5,539 bases of DNA from Hyphomicrobiales bacterium (GCA_020029455.1 JAIBJH010000302.1:1-5539), one strand, 5' to 3'; numbered from the stretch's first letter, positions 1 to 5,539 are shown. A program made the numbers and translations. Notes: generated by a model not told the origin, from the letters alone.

Positions 1-96
1 ATCGCTTTTGTGGCGGCGGTTTCCTACATCGGCCGGAAAGCGCCTCCGCAGGAGCAACCCAATCTCACCTTGGCCATGAGCGGCAAGAGGAACTGA
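1..96 (+). CDS. cydA: Cytochrome bd-type (cyanide-insensitive-like) ubiquinol oxidase subunit I, C-terminal end only
   Basis: Frame 1 is open from the window edge to a TGA at 94-96 and encodes 31 residues: a short hydrophobic stretch (IAFVAAVSYIGRK) followed by a polar tail ending SGKRN. A last transmembrane helix with a short cytoplasmic tail is what the C-terminus of quinol oxidase subunit I looks like. The assignment rests mainly on position: the stop lies two bases before the start codon of a clear subunit II gene, and subunits I and II of this oxidase are nearly always adjacent in this order. Subunit I carries the hemes and the quinol site, none of which can be seen here. The 5' part lies outside the window. 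The symbol could equally be cioA; the fragment cannot separate bd from the CIO subtype. Confidence 0.75.
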   Translation: MAFVAAVSYIGRKAPPQEQPNLTLAMSGKRN

Positions 97-98
97 AT

Positions 99-1115
99 AT
101 GTTCGAGTTCTTTGGCTTTCCTCCCGAAGTCTGGCTGCCCCACGCCTTCGCTGTGATGATGGCAGTATCGATTCTCGCCTACGTCATTCTTGACGGTTTC
201 GACTTAGGGGTCGGCATTCTTTCCGCATTTGCTGCTCCCGACGAGAAGGACCGGATGGTTGCATCCATTGGGCCCTTCTGGGATGCCAATGAAACCTGGC
301 TCGTCCTTGGTATCGGCCTTCTGCTCGTGGCCTTTCCCGCTGCGCATGGCATCATACTGTCTTCGCTTTATCTTCCGGTGACGCTCATGCTTGCCGGTCT
401 CATCCTCCGCGGCGCTGCTTTCGAATTGCGCGCCAAGGGCGGCAACCGCAGCAAATGGTGGTGGAACTGCGGCTTTGTGGCAGGCTCGGCGCTCGCCGCC
501 TTCACGCAAGGCTTCATGCTGGGGCGCTATGTGCTGGGGCTCGGCTGGAGCATCACAAATCTTGCCTTCGCAACGCTTTCTGCGGTTTGCGTGGCGGCTG
601 GTTATTGTTTTCTCGGCGCGGCCTGGCTCATCATCAAGAGCGAAGGACCGCTGCAGAAGAAGTCGATCCGTTGGGCGCAGGTTTCCCTTATTCTTATGGC
701 GGCCGGAACTGTTGCTGTCTCCGTCATGACGCCGCTGGTCTCAGCACGTGTCTTCGAACGCTGGTTCACGATGCCGGCGCTTATCGCCCTTTCGGTCATT
801 CCGGTGGTGACGATCGCCGCATTCGCAGGCGCGCATGTGGTTCTGCGAAAGATGCCGTTCCAGGATGACCGCTGGAACTTTGCGCCCTTCGCGCTCGGCG
901 TTGCAATTTTTGCTCTCAGCTTCGACGGGCTTGCCTACTCCTTCTACCCCTTTGTGGTGCCGGACCGCCTGACATTCGTTAATGCCGCATCGTCTGCTGA
1001 AAGCCTTTGGTTCATCTTTGTCGGCGCGATGGTGATCCTTCCCATCATTATCGCCTATTCGCTCCTGAGCCACTGGGTGTTCCGGGGAAAGGCCTCATCG
1101 CTCAATTATGAGTGA
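99..1115 (+). CDS. cydB: Cytochrome bd-type ubiquinol oxidase subunit II
   Basis: A 338-residue polytopic membrane protein, within the usual length of CydB/CioB. It partners subunit I in an inner-membrane quinol:O2 oxidoreductase that reduces oxygen to water and generates proton motive force without proton pumping. Family motifs are in order: DGFDLGVG at 32-39 in the first helix, GPFWDANETWLV at 58-69, RGAAFELR at 104-111, and TQG at 136-138. About eight or nine hydrophobic segments cover roughly 15-40, 66-85, 88-107, 125-145, 153-178, 192-214, 225-248, 262-284 and 302-325. The start is supported by GAGGA at 87-91, seven bases upstream, and by tight coupling to the preceding stop (2-bp gap), so the two subunits are probably co-translated. 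In alphaproteobacteria such pairs are often the cyanide-insensitive CIO subtype, so cioB is an alternative name. No cydX-like small ORF follows: the next gene converges 24 bp downstream. Confidence 0.95.
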   Translation: MFEFFGFPPEVWLPHAFAVMMAVSILAYVILDGFDLGVGILSAFAAPDEKDRMVASIGPFWDANETWLVLGIGLLLVAFPAAHGIILSSLYLPVTLMLAGLILRGAAFELRAKGGNRSKWWWNCGFVAGSALAAFTQGFMLGRYVLGLGWSITNLAFATLSAVCVAAGYCFLGAAWLIIKSEGPLQKKSIRWAQVSLILMAAGTVAVSVMTPLVSARVFERWFTMPALIALSVIPVVTIAAFAGAHVVLRKMPFQDDRWNFAPFALGVAIFALSFDGLAYSFYPFVVPDRLTFVNAASSAESLWFIFVGAMVILPIIIAYSLLSHWVFRGKASSLNYE

Positions 1116-1139
1116 AGCTGGTTTCCAGCGAGCGGATGA
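1095..1139. terminator. Hairpin-forming sequence between convergent genes, possible bidirectional terminator
   Basis: An inner perfect stem GCTGG (1117-1121), loop TTT, CCAGC (1125-1129) abuts an outer stem. In the outer stem TCATCGCTC (1095-1103) pairs with GAGCGGATGA (1130-1139) with one bulged G. The structure spans the stop codon of the oxidase subunit II gene and ends just before the stop codon of the opposing gene, where a shared terminator is expected. Neither strand shows a clear U-tract after the stem: the plus strand continues TCAAATC, and the minus strand has only a CTTT in GGCCTTTCC. It is therefore not a textbook intrinsic terminator, and its role is inferred from position and pairing. 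Confidence 0.35.
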
Positions 1140-2018
1140 TCAAATCGGAAACAGGGGCTCCGGCAATCCCGGTGTTTCGACGCGAAACTTGAAGAGGTTT
1201 CCGGTGAGCGGATGGCGCTTCATCATCTCCTTGCTCACAGCATCTGTTGCCGTGGTGATGAAGACATCGCGCAGTTCGTCTCCGCCGAAGCACAGCGAGG
1301 TGACGTTGTAGGCCGGCACGTCGATCTTGCGCATCACCTGGCCGTGGGATGACAGGCAGATGATGGCGCCGCCGCCCCACATGGCGCACCAGACCATGCC
1401 GAGCGCGTCGACGGCCATGCCGTCGGGCATGCCTTCTTCTTCCTCGAACTTGTGCAGGACGCGGCGGTTGCGGGGGCTGAGATCCTTCTCGTTCACATCA
1501 TAGGCAAAGCAGTTGCGCCCCACGCTGTCATTGAAATAGAGGGCCTTGCCATCGCGAGAGAACGCAGGACCATTAGAAACGGGAAAACCTGCATCGCCCA
1601 GGCACCAGATACTGCGGTTCTGCACGCACCAGAGCGCGCCGCGCGGCTCCTGTTCCTTGATGTGGGAAGTGCCCACCCAGAGCCTGCCCCAGCGGTCCAC
1701 CTTGATGTCATTATAGATGATGGCATCGCGGCCCTGCTCCGGATCGCAGAAGAATTCCATCTTCAGGGTTTCAAGGTGCAGAAGCGAAAGCCCGCCGCGA
1801 TGGGCGAGGATGACGCGTCTGGGATCGGTGGTGGCGGCAATGGAACCGATGGGCGCATTGAGACTCAAGGGATGACGCTCGGTCTTTTCGCTGGCTGGAT
1901 CATGCATGAAGAGCGCCGGATCGAGGAGGTCCACCCAAAGCAATCTGCGCGAGGCGGCGTGCCAGATGATCGATTCACCCAGGCGGTTGTTGGCCCTGAT
2001 CCAAAGCTCGGCTTTCAT
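1140..2018 (-). CDS. SMP-30/gluconolactonase/LRE-family protein (probable sugar lactonase)
   Basis: A 292-residue protein of the six-bladed beta-propeller SMP-30/gluconolactonase family, normally about 290-300 residues. Characterised members are divalent-metal-dependent lactonases that hydrolyse aldonolactones such as gluconolactone. The metal-site positions can be followed: Glu15 in GESIIWH (family E18), Asn149 in VSNGPAFSRDG (family N154) and Asp199 in MPDGMAVDALG (family D204). The substrate-site Asn103 lies in IYNDIKVDRWGRLWVG at 101-116. FNDS at 162-165 and LFKF near the C-terminus are also typical. No signal peptide is visible, so it is probably cytoplasmic. The ATG at 2018 is preferred because GGAG lies six bases upstream and the mature family fold begins there; an in-frame ATG at 2030 is possible. 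The frame extends further upstream into the dehydratase gene, but that part is Arg/Ser-rich and unlike the family. The gene is transcribed away from the dehydratase operon and converges on the oxidase operon. The substrate cannot be told from sequence. Confidence 0.9.
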   Translation of the reverse strand: MKAELWIRANNRLGESIIWHAASRRLLWVDLLDPALFMHDPASEKTERHPLSLNAPIGSIAATTDPRRVILAHRGGLSLLHLETLKMEFFCDPEQGRDAIIYNDIKVDRWGRLWVGTSHIKEQEPRGALWCVQNRSIWCLGDAGFPVSNGPAFSRDGKALYFNDSVGRNCFAYDVNEKDLSPRNRRVLHKFEEEEGMPDGMAVDALGMVWCAMWGGGAIICLSSHGQVMRKIDVPAYNVTSLCFGGDELRDVFITTATDAVSKEMMKRHPLTGNLFKFRVETPGLPEPLFPI

Positions 2019-2089
2019 GGGTGGCTCCATAAGAGTCCGAAATGCGGCACATTGCAAGCCCTCGACTTTGCCAATAGCCTTAACATCCC
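2019..2089. promoter_or_regulatory. Divergent intergenic promoter region between the SMP-30 gene and the diol dehydratase operon
   Basis: These 71 bases are the only non-coding DNA between two divergently transcribed start codons, so promoters for both genes should lie here or within the opposite gene. A palindromic TTGCAA at 2052-2057 could act as a -35 element on the plus strand, with TAGCCT at 2075-2080 as a weak -10 after a 17-base spacer. The dehydratase ATG at 2090 has no recognisable Shine-Dalgarno sequence before it. I see no inverted repeat long enough to call an operator and no cobalamin riboswitch; the space is too short for one. The region is real by position; the individual elements are weak. 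Confidence 0.45.
2025..2028 (-). promoter_or_regulatory. Shine-Dalgarno site that decides the SMP-30 gene start
   Basis: On the minus strand GGAG lies six bases before the ATG at 2018-2016 (GGAGCCACCC then ATG). This supports the 292-residue start over the alternative ATG at 2030, which overlaps this same GGAG, and over the upstream extension. Confidence 0.6.
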
Positions 2090-4186
2090 ATGAATGACGC
2101 ACCCAACCGCTGGAAACGTTTTGCCGACTGGGATGAACGGCCGCTCCGCCTCGACAAGTTCGCGGTAGAGGACTGGAAGAACGGTTTTGCCGCCTTCTCC
2201 TCACCCGCCGATCCGAAACCCGGTGTAACGATCAAGGGCGGGCGCGTCGTCAGTCTCGATGGTGTTGCTGAGCATGACTTCGACATGATCGACCGCTTCA
2301 TCGCCAGCTATCATCTCGATCCCGAAGTGGCGCCCGAGGCCATGGCCATGCCATCGGAGGACGTGGCGCGCATGCTGGTGGACATGCATGTGCCGCGCGA
2401 GAAGCTCACGCGCCTTGCCCATGGCATGACGCCGGCAAAACTTGCCGATGTGGTCTCGCGGCTCAATGCGCTGGAAATCGCCTTTGCTTATTCCAAGATG
2501 CGGGCGCGCAAAACGCCGGGCAACCAGGGCCACGTCACCAATGCCAAGGATGATCCCCTGCAACTGGCAGCCGATGCCGCAATCGCCGTAGCGCTGGGCT
2601 TCGATGAAGTCGAGACCACGATGCGGGTTGCCCGCAATGCCTGGTCCAATGCGGTCGCCTGCGCTATCGGCGCCGCCGTCGGGCGCTGGGGTACGCTCTT
2701 CCAATGTTCCAGCGAAGAGGCGGAAGAATTGCAGATCGGCATGGCGGGCTTCACCTCCTATGCCGAAACCGTCTCCGTCTATGGCACGGAGAAAACCTTC
2801 GTCGATGGTGATGACACGCCCTGGTCCAAGGCATTTCTTGCGGCGGCCTATGCCTCGCGCGGCATCAAGATGCGTTGCACCTCCGGCGCTGGCTCGGAAC
2901 TTCTCATGGGATTCCATGAGTCGAAGTCGCTGCTTTATCTGGAGGCGCGTTGTCTCTGCTTGCAGCGCGGCATGGGCGTTCAGGGCACGCAGAAGGGCTC
3001 TGACCTCATCTGCTCCGGCATGGGCTCGATCCTTGCCTATGACAATTCCTTCAACCCATCGCTTATCAATGGCGAGGAGCTGGAGGACTATCTGGTGCTG
3101 CAGCGCGACTTCGAAGCGGATGGCGGATTGACGCCCATTTCCGAAGGCCAATCGCTCGATGTGCGCGCCCGCGGCATTGCCGCGCTTTCTGCCGTCTATG
3201 AGGAACTGGGTTTGGCAACCGCGACCGACGCCATGAAGGCCAGTGTACTGGTGGCTTCAGGCTCTGATGAGACGAAGAGTTTCAATCCTCGCGATGTCGC
3301 CATGATCAGCGAGGCCATCAAGGCGCGCGGCATCACGGTGATCGATGTCATCAAGGCGCTGGCGAAGCGCGGCTTCCGTGCCGAGGCGGAAAATCTGCTC
3401 AATGTGGTGAAGCTCCGCATCTCCGGTGACTATTTGCAAACCTCTGCCATGGTGCGTGATGGCAAAATCGTCTCTGCCGTCAATGATCCTAATACTTATG
3501 CCGGTCCTGGCTCGGGCTATCGCCTGACGGATGAGCGCCGCCGCGAAATCATGGGCATCCGCGATGTGCTGGACCAGAAGGAAGTGCTGCGCTCCGAAGC
3601 ACAGCATCAAGCGCAAGAAGCGCGTAACATCGACTATCGCGAGCTTGGCGAAGCAGCAGCATCAAGCGATGCGAAGGATGTGGTGATCGGCATTTCACCC
3701 GCCTTCGGCCTCAAGCTGTTCCAAACCACGGCGGGGCACAAGTTGTCGGATGTGCTCTCCGTGATGGTTGAAGAGATCAAGCGGCGCAGCCTTAAGCCTC
3801 GCATTGTGCGCTTCCGCCACACGGCGGATACCTCTTTCCTTGGCCTCTCGGCGGCACGGCTTGCGGGTTCGGGTGTCGGCATCGGCATTCAAGCCAAGGG
3901 CACAGCGGTCATCCACCAGAAGGACCGCCTGCCGCATCACAATCTTGAGCTCTTCTCCAATGCGCCGATCACCAGGCTCGAGCACTATCGAGGGCTCGGT
4001 GCCAACGCTGCCGCCTATGCGCTCTCCGAAATGCCGGAGCCTGTTGTTGTGCCGACGCGGGGCGAGGCCATGGGCTCGCGCTATCATGCGCGGGTTGCCA
4101 TGATCTATGCCATCGAGACGGCCATGACATCAGAAGGCGCGGCACCCATTGAAGTTGCTGTTACGTTCAAGGGGGCAGCGTCATGA
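2090..4186 (+). CDS. Coenzyme B12-dependent diol/glycerol dehydratase, fused large and medium subunits, with an internal deletion of about 58 residues
   Basis: A 698-residue protein. Residues 1-500 match the large (alpha, PduC/DhaB-type) subunit and 529-698 the medium (beta, PduD-type) subunit, joined by a polar linker at about 501-528. The family dehydrates propane-1,2-diol, glycerol or ethanediol to aldehydes by an adenosylcobalamin radical mechanism. Aligned by eye to the Klebsiella alpha subunit, active-site residues Gln141, His143, Glu170, Glu221, Gln296 and Ser362 correspond to Gln146, His148, Glu175, Glu226, Gln301 and Ser309. Strong blocks include KMRARKTP, FVDGDDTPWSK, LYLEARC and GDYLQTSA. 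The medium-subunit domain has SPAFGLK, SGVGIGIQAKGTAVIHQ and NLELFSNAP. Between Ser304 and Asp305 about 58 residues of the classical subunit are absent, including Asp335, so activity is doubtful; a complete fusion would be about 755 residues. The start is supported by alignment from the N-terminus, though no clear ribosome site precedes it. The stop overlaps the small-subunit start (ATGA). Confidence 0.93.
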   Translation: MNDAPNRWKRFADWDERPLRLDKFAVEDWKNGFAAFSSPADPKPGVTIKGGRVVSLDGVAEHDFDMIDRFIASYHLDPEVAPEAMAMPSEDVARMLVDMHVPREKLTRLAHGMTPAKLADVVSRLNALEIAFAYSKMRARKTPGNQGHVTNAKDDPLQLAADAAIAVALGFDEVETTMRVARNAWSNAVACAIGAAVGRWGTLFQCSSEEAEELQIGMAGFTSYAETVSVYGTEKTFVDGDDTPWSKAFLAAAYASRGIKMRCTSGAGSELLMGFHESKSLLYLEARCLCLQRGMGVQGTQKGSDLICSGMGSILAYDNSFNPSLINGEELEDYLVLQRDFEADGGLTPISEGQSLDVRARGIAALSAVYEELGLATATDAMKASVLVASGSDETKSFNPRDVAMISEAIKARGITVIDVIKALAKRGFRAEAENLLNVVKLRISGDYLQTSAMVRDGKIVSAVNDPNTYAGPGSGYRLTDERRREIMGIRDVLDQKEVLRSEAQHQAQEARNIDYRELGEAAASSDAKDVVIGISPAFGLKLFQTTAGHKLSDVLSVMVEEIKRRSLKPRIVRFRHTADTSFLGLSAARLAGSGVGIGIQAKGTAVIHQKDRLPHHNLELFSNAPITRLEHYRGLGANAAAYALSEMPEPVVVPTRGEAMGSRYHARVAMIYAIETAMTSEGAAPIEVAVTFKGAAS
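3001..3002 (+). other. In-frame deletion junction in the dehydratase large-subunit domain
   Basis: The junction lies between Ser304 (codon 2999-3001) and Asp305 (3002-3004). Upstream, GVQGTQKGS matches GVQGLQNGS of the Klebsiella alpha subunit (ending at Ser299). Downstream, DLICSGMGSILAYDNSF matches the block there that begins DFISSG at Asp358. Residues 300-357 of that protein have no counterpart here; they include Asp335 and the barrel strand that carries it. The reading frame stays open and similarity resumes immediately, so about 174 bases appear to be missing. An alternative alignment places LICS against LICSS at 321-325 of the reference, which would need two smaller deletions; Asp335 is lost either way. 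Confidence 0.75.
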
Positions 4187-4602
4187 GCTTTGGCGTCAAG
4201 GACTATCCGCTCGCCGAAAAGCACGCAGCGCAAATCAAGGGCGCGCGCGGCAAGAGCCTCTCCGACATCACACTTGATGCAGTGATCGACGGCTCTGTCA
4301 CCATCGAGGATTTGCGCATCACGCCTTCTGCACTTGAGGCGCAGGCCGACGTAGCGCGCTCTGCGGGCCGCCCGCGACTGGCCGATAATTTCCTGCGCGC
4401 CGCCGATCTCGTAGCCGTGCCGCAAGATGTAATCATGCGTGCCTACGAGCTGCTGCGGCCGGGCCGTGCCAAATCCAAAGACGATCTTCTTGAGATGGCG
4501 AAGACCATGCGTGACACCTACAAAGCTGAACGCATTGCTCTGTTCATTGAAGAAGCCGCGGATGTGTACGAAGCGCGCGGCCTTTTCACCAAGCGATATT
4601 GA
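4183..4602 (+). CDS. Coenzyme B12-dependent diol/glycerol dehydratase small subunit
   Basis: A 139-residue protein matching the small (gamma, PduE/DhaE-type) subunit, which packs against the large subunit and is needed for the active complex. Family blocks are DYPLAEKH at 7-14, DLRITP at 43-48, AGRPRLADNFLRAAD at 61-75, VP at 79-80, LRPGR at 91-95 and FIEEAADVYEARGLF at 121-135. The Klebsiella subunit is about 173 residues; the shortfall is almost all at the N-terminus, where this protein begins a few residues before the conserved DYPLA block. It lacks the roughly 35-residue N-terminal extension of microcompartment-associated versions. The start is secure: AAGGGGG at 4169-4175 lies seven bases upstream, and the ATG overlaps the stop of the fused large/medium gene (ATGA), so translation is probably coupled at a fixed ratio. 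No truncation or missing block is visible in this subunit, in contrast to its partner. Confidence 0.95.
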   Translation: MSFGVKDYPLAEKHAAQIKGARGKSLSDITLDAVIDGSVTIEDLRITPSALEAQADVARSAGRPRLADNFLRAADLVAVPQDVIMRAYELLRPGRAKSKDDLLEMAKTMRDTYKAERIALFIEEAADVYEARGLFTKRY

Positions 4603-4608
4603 GGAGGG
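4603..4608 (+). promoter_or_regulatory. Strong Shine-Dalgarno site for the TPR-protein gene
   Basis: GGAGGG directly follows the small-subunit stop codon and lies five bases before the ATG at 4614. It fixes the start of the downstream gene and, with the 11-bp gap, indicates that this gene belongs to the same operon. Confidence 0.7.
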
Positions 4609-4613
4609 TTTTC

Positions 4614-5539
4614 ATGTCCTATCCGTTCGACCTTGGCCGCTACAGCCGGAAAGTTTCCACGCGCAGCAAGGAAGCTCAACGCTGGTTCGACCGGGGTCTT
4701 GCCTGGACATATGGCTACAATCACGACGAGTCGGTGCGTTGTTTCCAGAAAGCGGCCAAGGCCGATCCCAAATGCCTGATGGCGCAGTGGGGCATCGCCT
4801 ATGCCGCAGGCCCCAACTATAACAAGCAATGGAAGGCCTTCGATGTCGTCGACCTCAAGAAATCACTGAAGACGGCGCGCGCCGCCGCGCTGAAAGCGCA
4901 GAGGCTTGCAACCAAGGCAACGCCCGCCGAAGCTGCTCTCGCCAAGGCCCTGCTCAAGCGCTACCCCGATGCTAATCCCGAGAACGTGACGCCTATCTGG
5001 AACGACGATTATGCCGCCGAAATGCGCGAGGTTTATCGCGCCCATGGCGATGACCCCGATGTGGCGGCGCTTTTTGCCGAAGCGATCATGAACCGCACGC
5101 CCTGGGCGCTGTGGGACATCGCAACCGGAAAACCCGCCGATGGCGCGGACACGCTGGAAGCCATCGCCGTTCTTGAAAAGGCGATGAAGAAGCAAGGTGG
5201 CATGAGCCATCCCGGTCTCTTGCACATGTACATTCACCTCATGGAAATGTCGCCGCATCCTGAGCGGGCGCTCAAAGCCTCCGATGCGCTGCGCAATCTC
5301 GTTCCTGACGCGGGACATCTGCAGCACATGCCCACGCATATCGATGTGTTGTGCGGGCTTTATCCTGCAGTCATCGAGTGGAACGGCATTGCCATGGCGG
5401 CGGACCGCAAATACCTCAAGGAGCGCGGGGCCAGCAATTTCTATTCGCTTTACCGCTGCCACGACTATCACTTCCAGGCCTATGGCGCGATGTTCTCAGG
5501 GCAGTATGCGGTGGCGCTGGCGGCATCAGAGGAATTGGC
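4614..5539 (+). CDS. Tetratricopeptide (TPR)-repeat protein, 3' end beyond the window
   Basis: The frame is open from ATG 4614 to the window end: 308 complete codons with no stop. It starts MSYPFDLGRYSRKVSTRSKE. Residues about 21-54 form a good TPR unit (AQRWFDRGLAWTYGYNHDES then VRCFQKAAKADP), followed by CLMAQWGIAYAAGPNYN. This matches a group of long bacterial TPR proteins that share the 'WFDxGL..YGYNHxE' opening. A helical Ala/Lys-rich stretch covers about 80-115, and a second helix pair with LKASDALRNLVPDAGH lies at 220-235. The middle is rich in spaced histidines: H199, H204, H208, H215, H235, H238, H242, H283 and H286, in blocks such as HPGLLHMYIH and GHLQHMPTH. No signal peptide or membrane segment is visible. 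It sits 11 bp after the dehydratase small subunit and is probably co-transcribed with it. TPR proteins usually mediate protein-protein contacts; the specific function here is unknown, and a histidine-based metal or cofactor site is only a suggestion. Confidence 0.85.
   Translation, partial: MSYPFDLGRYSRKVSTRSKEAQRWFDRGLAWTYGYNHDESVRCFQKAAKADPKCLMAQWGIAYAAGPNYNKQWKAFDVVDLKKSLKTARAAALKAQRLATKATPAEAALAKALLKRYPDANPENVTPIWNDDYAAEMREVYRAHGDDPDVAALFAEAIMNRTPWALWDIATGKPADGADTLEAIAVLEKAMKKQGGMSHPGLLHMYIHLMEMSPHPERALKASDALRNLVPDAGHLQHMPTHIDVLCGLYPAVIEWNGIAMAADRKYLKERGASNFYSLYRCHDYHFQAYGAMFSGQYAVALAASEEL

Noticed and set aside
1116..1139. A cydX-like small subunit gene after oxidase subunit II
   Set aside because: Only 24 bases separate the two convergent stop codons, too few for even a very small membrane protein.
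2029..2057. Minus-strand promoter using the same palindromic TTGCAA (2052-2057) with TCTTAT as -10
   Set aside because: The -10 match is poor, and the implied transcript start would fall after the GGAG ribosome site of the SMP-30 gene, which conflicts with using that site.
1452..2093. Open frame of 213 codons on the plus strand opposite the SMP-30 gene
   Set aside because: It is the complement of a well-supported propeller-family gene. Its translation has no recognisable domain and its frame is explained by GC-rich codon bias.
2019..2204. Upstream in-frame extension of the SMP-30 gene on the minus strand (62 extra residues)
   Set aside because: The extension is Arg/Ser-rich, resembles no family N-terminus and overlaps the conserved start of the dehydratase. 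The ATG at 2018 has a well-placed GGAG and matches the normal family start.
2201..3151. Long open frame of 316 codons on the minus strand inside the dehydratase gene
   Set aside because: It is antisense to a strongly conserved coding region, rich in His/Arg/Gly as expected for a shadow frame in GC-rich DNA, and shows no recognisable family motif.
2090..4186. Calling the dehydratase gene a pseudogene
   Set aside because: The frame is uninterrupted, both domains and the overlapping small-subunit start are intact, and the missing block is in-frame. Loss of activity is likely but cannot be shown from sequence alone, so it is kept as a coding gene with a flagged deletion.
4863..5471. Open frame of 202 codons on the minus strand opposite the TPR gene
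   Set aside because: The plus-strand frame gives a recognisable TPR protein with a strong ribosome site and operon spacing; the minus frame has no motif and no ribosome-site support that I could see.

Overview
The window looks like chromosomal DNA from an alphaproteobacterium, probably Rhizobiales-like. The basis is GC-rich, tightly packed coding DNA with strong G/C third-position preference and the types of protein families present; no rRNA or other taxonomic marker is visible, so this is an inference. There are no tRNA or rRNA genes, insertion sequences, CRISPR arrays or long repeats.

Layout. Bases 1-96 are the last codons of a cytochrome bd-type quinol oxidase subunit I gene, followed at once by the complete subunit II gene (99-1115, +). 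A convergent gene on the minus strand (2018-1140) encodes an SMP-30/gluconolactonase/LRE-family protein; the short gap between the two stop codons sits in a hairpin-forming sequence. A 71-bp divergent promoter region (2019-2089) separates that gene from a plus-strand operon. The operon encodes a coenzyme B12-dependent diol/glycerol dehydratase as a fused large+medium subunit (2090-4186) and a separate small subunit (4183-4602, ATGA overlap). An 11-bp gap then leads to a TPR-repeat protein (4614 onward) that runs off the window end.

How the genes work together. The fused protein and small subunit should form an adenosylcobalamin enzyme converting 1,2-diols or glycerol to aldehydes. The fusion and the lack of the N-terminal extensions seen on microcompartment enzymes suggest a soluble cytosolic version. 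The SMP-30 protein may be a sugar lactonase. A link through deoxysugar breakdown (lactone hydrolysis, lactaldehyde, propane-1,2-diol) is possible but speculative. The quinol oxidase appears to be an independent respiratory operon.

The most notable observation is in the dehydratase large-subunit domain. Against the classical Klebsiella diol dehydratase alpha subunit (recalled from memory), the reading frame is intact and strongly similar on both sides, but about 58 residues are missing between the Gln296 and Ser362 equivalents. The missing block includes the catalytic Asp335 and roughly one beta/alpha unit of the TIM barrel. This is either a natural in-frame deletion, making a probably inactive or re-purposed enzyme, or an assembly or cloning deletion.
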